Below are positions 60,956 to 64,000 of a stretch of DNA of 64,000 nt, piece after piece. Within the stretch, counting starts at the first letter, position 1; every line of letters starts with the position of its first letter. The translations under genes and the position numbers were made by a program. The notes beneath the pieces were generated by a model. It searched no databases. It was not told where the DNA came from and saw only the letters and a list, made by a program, of their open reading frames with translations. Origin of the DNA: SIG299 sp051880375 (lineage in GTDB: Bacteria; Bacillota; Clostridia; Lachnospirales; Lachnospiraceae); the NCBI GenBank assembly GCA_051880375.1, contig JBJENV010000004.1:38203-102202 (forward strand), given 5' to 3'.

Positions 60956-63694
60956 ATGAAGAGATTCTTAAAACGAACCGCTTTCATGATGGCTATGGCT
61001 ATGGTAATTTCCGGTACTGCTCCTGCTGCTGGCTCTGCATATGCTGCCAAGAATTTTACCTATGCCTACCAGACCGGTGGTGCAGTCAGCACACTGAACA
61101 TGACAGCAGGTGAATCCGTGGATTTGAGATTTATCGGAGTACCTGACTATGCGAACTACTCCCTGAAGTGGAAAAGCTCAAATCCGGCCGTAGCTACGGT
61201 AGATAAAATGGGTGTTGTTACTGCTGTAGCAAACGGTACTGCAGTAATTACATTAGAGGTTGGCGACGGAAGCGCCTATACCTCAACGGGTGTTGCCGTT
61301 CATGTCGGCAAGACTTCGGAAATGACCGTCGTACTCGGTACATCCAAGGACAACACCTTCAGTACCTACACAATGGAACTTGGCACAACGATTGACTTAA
61401 ACTTCTATGGTGTAACCGACTGGTCCTCCAGCAGATACAATACTGCCTGGGTATCTTCGGACGCAGCGGTAGCTACCGTTGATAAGATGGGTGTTGTTAC
61501 CCCTGTTACCGAAGGAAAGACAACCGTTACCATCGCAATCACAAACAAAGAGTCAGGCGTTGCCCTGAAGGTAATTCCTGTAGAAATTACCGTTACTGCT
61601 CCGAAGGAAGAGGTTCCGGAAGTGAATAACACCTTCAGTGCAGTACAGACAAGCGATTCCATCGTAACCCTGACCTTCGCCAACAAGGAACTTACAAAGT
61701 CTGAGTTAGAGAACGGTTTGTCCTTCTACTACTATGTAGGCGACATTAAAATCGCTTACCCGATTCAGGTAGAGTCCGTAAAGGACGGCGTTGCAGTACT
61801 CAGCTCCTATGTTACCTTTACCGACGGAACAAAGTACGGATTTGAATTTGCCGGTGAAACCGCAGAATTCACCGCTTCCATCGGCGAAGTTGCAAGCATC
61901 CAGTACAGCTGGCACTCCGAAGGTGATGAGTACAAGGCCTATGCAGGAACCGATACCACCATTACCTACAAGCTGTTAAACGCAAAGGGTGTTGATATTA
62001 CAGCAACCGCAATGGCTCAGTCCGGCGCGTCCGTTTTATTCTCCCTTGTGAAAGAATCCGAAAACGGCGATTTCTGGCTCTCCGATTCAACAAACGGTAA
62101 GATTTACTTCAATACCGAGAATGTTGTAGCCCAGGTAGAAATTGAATACATCACCGGTAAGTACGATCCTGTAACCTACGAACCGGTTCCGGGTCCTAAG
62201 ACAGTCGCTTCCTTAATCAGCAGCAAGGCGCCTTCCTACGGCATTGACGTAGCAGCAGGCGGCATCGGAACCATCGTAAAGAATGCATCTGCTTCCGGAA
62301 ACTCCATTGACTGGAACAAGGCATCGGCAGTAATTGCACTTGGCGATGATATGAAGAATAATTACACCCTTGTCGTAAAGTTAAAGGATACCAGAGGCAA
62401 TGACGTTTATACCGATTCCATGGATGCTTCCAAGGGAACTTTCAGCTTCTCCACAACCAATAACGCAATTCTCTATGTGGCAGACGACGGCACCCTGATG
62501 ACCAACAGCACCGGTACGGTAAACGTTCTGGTATACTTTACACCTACAGGCTCTGAAACAGGCACCGTGGTTGCAGTAATTCCTGTAACAGTAAGACCGG
62601 AAAGAACCATCAACTCTATGACGATTGACAAAGCTTCCGATGTGATTTCCACAGAGTCCGGCAACGGCTTCAACGAAACAACCTTTACCATCACCTTAAA
62701 GGATCAGTTAGGCGATAAGATTGAAGGCGATATTGAAATCTCCAGCAACTTAAAGGCTCTTCCGAACGGCGCAACCGCAGCTCCTATCGTGGGCGCAGTC
62801 GAGGGTGAAGACGGTGTTTATACCGTAACAGTAACCGGCAGTGCAGAAAATCTTCCGACAGGTGCTACCGGCTATGCATACTCCTTTATCGCAAAGGCAG
62901 GTAACTTATCCAAGACCTTCAGCGTAACCGTAAAGAAGCCATCCTTTGACAAGGACGGTAACCTTGTTATCACCGGCTACAAGATTGAGTTCTCCGGTGA
63001 CGATGACTTAAAGACCACCGATGATTCCAGTAAGACTGCAACTGCTACTCTTTACCTGTTAAGCAACGGTGTAAAGGCTGACATTGCAACCCTGCACAAA
63101 AAGCTTCCGTCTATCACAAGCATGACTGCAGGTAACTACTACTACACGGTATCCAAGGGCGGTAAGACTCTTGACCTTGCATCGGACAATACAACCTCGA
63201 TTGAAATTCCGTTAACCGCAATTTCTGCCGTGGATGTAAACGGAATCAGCACCAATGTAGTTGACAAGACAAAGAATGGCGCAGGCACTTACAATGTAGT
63301 CATCTACAAGGCAATCGGCAACAGTACCACATCTGCTTCCGCATCCGCACTTTCTCAGGTAAGCAGTTCCACACTGACCGTAAAGGACAGCCAGGATACA
63401 CTCTCCTACGCAGGTAAGAGCAGCAACACCTTCGCTTCCATGAACGGCGACATTGAAGAACTTGTGAAGTCCTGCTTCAAGTTTAAGCTTGGCAACACAG
63501 TATTAGACGATTCTTCCGATTACACAAACATCCGTATTTCCGTAACTGCAAATAAGCTGGAAGACGGCGGCGTCTTAAAGCCGGGCAGCGTATGCTATGT
63601 AAAATCGGTTGACTTCTATGTAGAAACCGCAGTAGGCTCCGGCACATACGTGAAGTACACTGCAACTGTAAACGATTACGTGGAAGTTAAGTAG
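60956..63694 (+). CDS. Surface-layer-like secreted protein with Big_2 domains
   Basis: 912 residues. AAGGAGG eight bases before ATG. Signal peptide (1-34, cleavage near SAYAA). Two Big_2 domains (about 45-118 and 120-215) share the segment ATVDKMGVVT. Long beta-rich, Thr/Ser/Lys-rich repeats follow up to the C-terminus, with very few Cys. There is no sortase motif or membrane anchor. Codon use is biased (GTAACC, AAGG-rich), as expected of an abundant protein. Probably a major cell-surface or S-layer component. The following gene has the same leader and signal-peptide type, so this is a tandem family. Confidence 0.8.
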   Translation: MKRFLKRTAFMMAMAMVISGTAPAAGSAYAAKNFTYAYQTGGAVSTLNMTAGESVDLRFIGVPDYANYSLKWKSSNPAVATVDKMGVVTAVANGTAVITLEVGDGSAYTSTGVAVHVGKTSEMTVVLGTSKDNTFSTYTMELGTTIDLNFYGVTDWSSSRYNTAWVSSDAAVATVDKMGVVTPVTEGKTTVTIAITNKESGVALKVIPVEITVTAPKEEVPEVNNTFSAVQTSDSIVTLTFANKELTKSELENGLSFYYYVGDIKIAYPIQVESVKDGVAVLSSYVTFTDGTKYGFEFAGETAEFTASIGEVASIQYSWHSEGDEYKAYAGTDTTITYKLLNAKGVDITATAMAQSGASVLFSLVKESENGDFWLSDSTNGKIYFNTENVVAQVEIEYITGKYDPVTYEPVPGPKTVASLISSKAPSYGIDVAAGGIGTIVKNASASGNSIDWNKASAVIALGDDMKNNYTLVVKLKDTRGNDVYTDSMDASKGTFSFSTTNNAILYVADDGTLMTNSTGTVNVLVYFTPTGSETGTVVAVIPVTVRPERTINSMTIDKASDVISTESGNGFNETTFTITLKDQLGDKIEGDIEISSNLKALPNGATAAPIVGAVEGEDGVYTVTVTGSAENLPTGATGYAYSFIAKAGNLSKTFSVTVKKPSFDKDGNLVITGYKIEFSGDDDLKTTDDSSKTATATLYLLSNGVKADIATLHKKLPSITSMTAGNYYYTVSKGGKTLDLASDNTTSIEIPLTAISAVDVNGISTNVVDKTKNGAGTYNVVIYKAIGNSTTSASASALSQVSSSTLTVKDSQDTLSYAGKSSNTFASMNGDIEELVKSCFKFKLGNTVLDDSSDYTNIRISVTANKLEDGGVLKPGSVCYVKSVDFYVETAVGSGTYVKYTATVNDYVEVK

Positions 63695-63744
63695 TCAGAT
63701 ATTGCATCAAAGGAATATAGAAAAAAGATAAAAACACGGTAAAA

Positions 63745-63780
63745 GAGGGCGTCATGCATGAGCATGGCGCTCCTTTTTTA
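63745..63780 (+). terminator. Terminator of the first surface-layer-like gene
   Basis: GAGGGCGTCATGC and GCATGGCGCTCC form the stem with an ATGA loop, followed by six T. Confidence 0.9.
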
Positions 63781-63905
63781 TGTAAGTCGTCGCTCAAAAA
63801 AGAATCTGCATATTTATTATATATTACACTCCTCTTCTGCATAATCATTCACATCATAAAATCTTCCATAACTGCCAAAATTTTTTACTTAAGGAGGAAA
63901 GAATA

Positions 63906-64000
63906 ATGAAGAGTTTCTTTAAGAAGCTTGCCTTCGTCATGGCTATGGCTATGGTAGTTTCCTTAGCAGCTCCGGCAGCAAAGCCTGCTTTCGCAGCTAC
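63906..64000 (+). CDS. Second surface-layer-like protein, N-terminus only (cut by window end)
   Basis: 31 codons are visible, giving a signal peptide (MKSFFKKLAFVMAMAMVVSL, cleavage near AFAA). It matches the preceding surface protein in layout and partly in DNA: both share CATGGCTATGGCTATGGTA-like coding sequence and a TTACTTAAGGAGGAAA leader. It is therefore a paralogue in tandem; the mature protein lies outside the window. Confidence 0.85.
   Translation, partial: MKSFFKKLAFVMAMAMVVSLAAPAAKPAFAA

Overview
The window comes from the chromosome of a Gram-positive, moderate-GC clostridium, most likely a gut or rumen Lachnospiraceae. The signs are AGGAGG-type ribosome binding sites, sigma-A promoters of TTGACA/TATAAT type, a Firmicute-type 6S RNA, a clpC-radA cluster, TIGR04086 and YajC proteins, Big_2-type surface proteins, and several plant-polysaccharide enzymes (two GH3, one GH28, a CBM-bearing esterase). 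Species cannot be fixed from the sequence alone. Most genes lie on the minus strand.

Layout. 1-1.1 kb: the end of an AAA-type ATPase gene overlapping a small partner gene, a candidate defence pair. 1.2-12.2 kb: a glycan island with a GtrA-like protein, a membrane-threaded CBM/esterase, a membrane-anchored GH3 with circularly permuted domains, and an operon of a cytoplasmic GH3 with a LytTR-type two-component system. Similar operator-like repeats precede both GH3 genes. 12.3-12.5 kb: 6S RNA with a repeat-rich 3' tail. 12.5-15.8 kb: an OmpR/VicR-like two-component system and a divergent Big_2 secreted protein. 15.8-17.6 kb: dapB and dapA. 17.6-21.4 kb: heterodimeric ABC exporter. 21.5-26.5 kb: peptide/nickel-type ABC importer with fused ATPases. 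26.5-32.5 kb: small regulators, PHP phosphoesterase, yajC-tgt, an HPr-like protein, DegV, a ParE/Phd toxin-antitoxin pair and tRNA-Trp. 32.6-41.5 kb: clpC - small conserved gene - radA, then a cohesin/cadherin-like membrane protein with a large SH3/glucosaminidase autolysin. 41.7-44.7 kb: purM-purN-purD. 44.8-45.4 kb: a 542-bp imperfect fold-back element flanked by a 9-bp direct repeat. 45.4-48 kb: an AEC transporter translationally coupled to a GH28. 48-51.1 kb: SSB-like protein, typA and a second, unrelated 215-bp inverted repeat. 51.1-59.2 kb: an apparent eight-gene operon (Wzy-like polymerase/ligase, rRNA methyltransferase, PopT lipid-carrier translocase, znuACB, AI-2E transporter, HTH-Panacea protein). 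59.2-64 kb: a lone tyrosine recombinase flanked by GGTGTCA repeat arrays, followed by two tandem surface-layer-like genes, the second cut by the window end.

The parts most worth following up are the fold-back element and its apparent hybrid promoter, the recombinase/surface-protein locus with repeated leader sequences, the GH3-LytTR circuit, the repeat tail on the 6S transcript, and the unusual membrane topology of the esterase. Many start codons were moved downstream of the longest reading frame on ribosome-binding-site grounds; this is stated in the entries.
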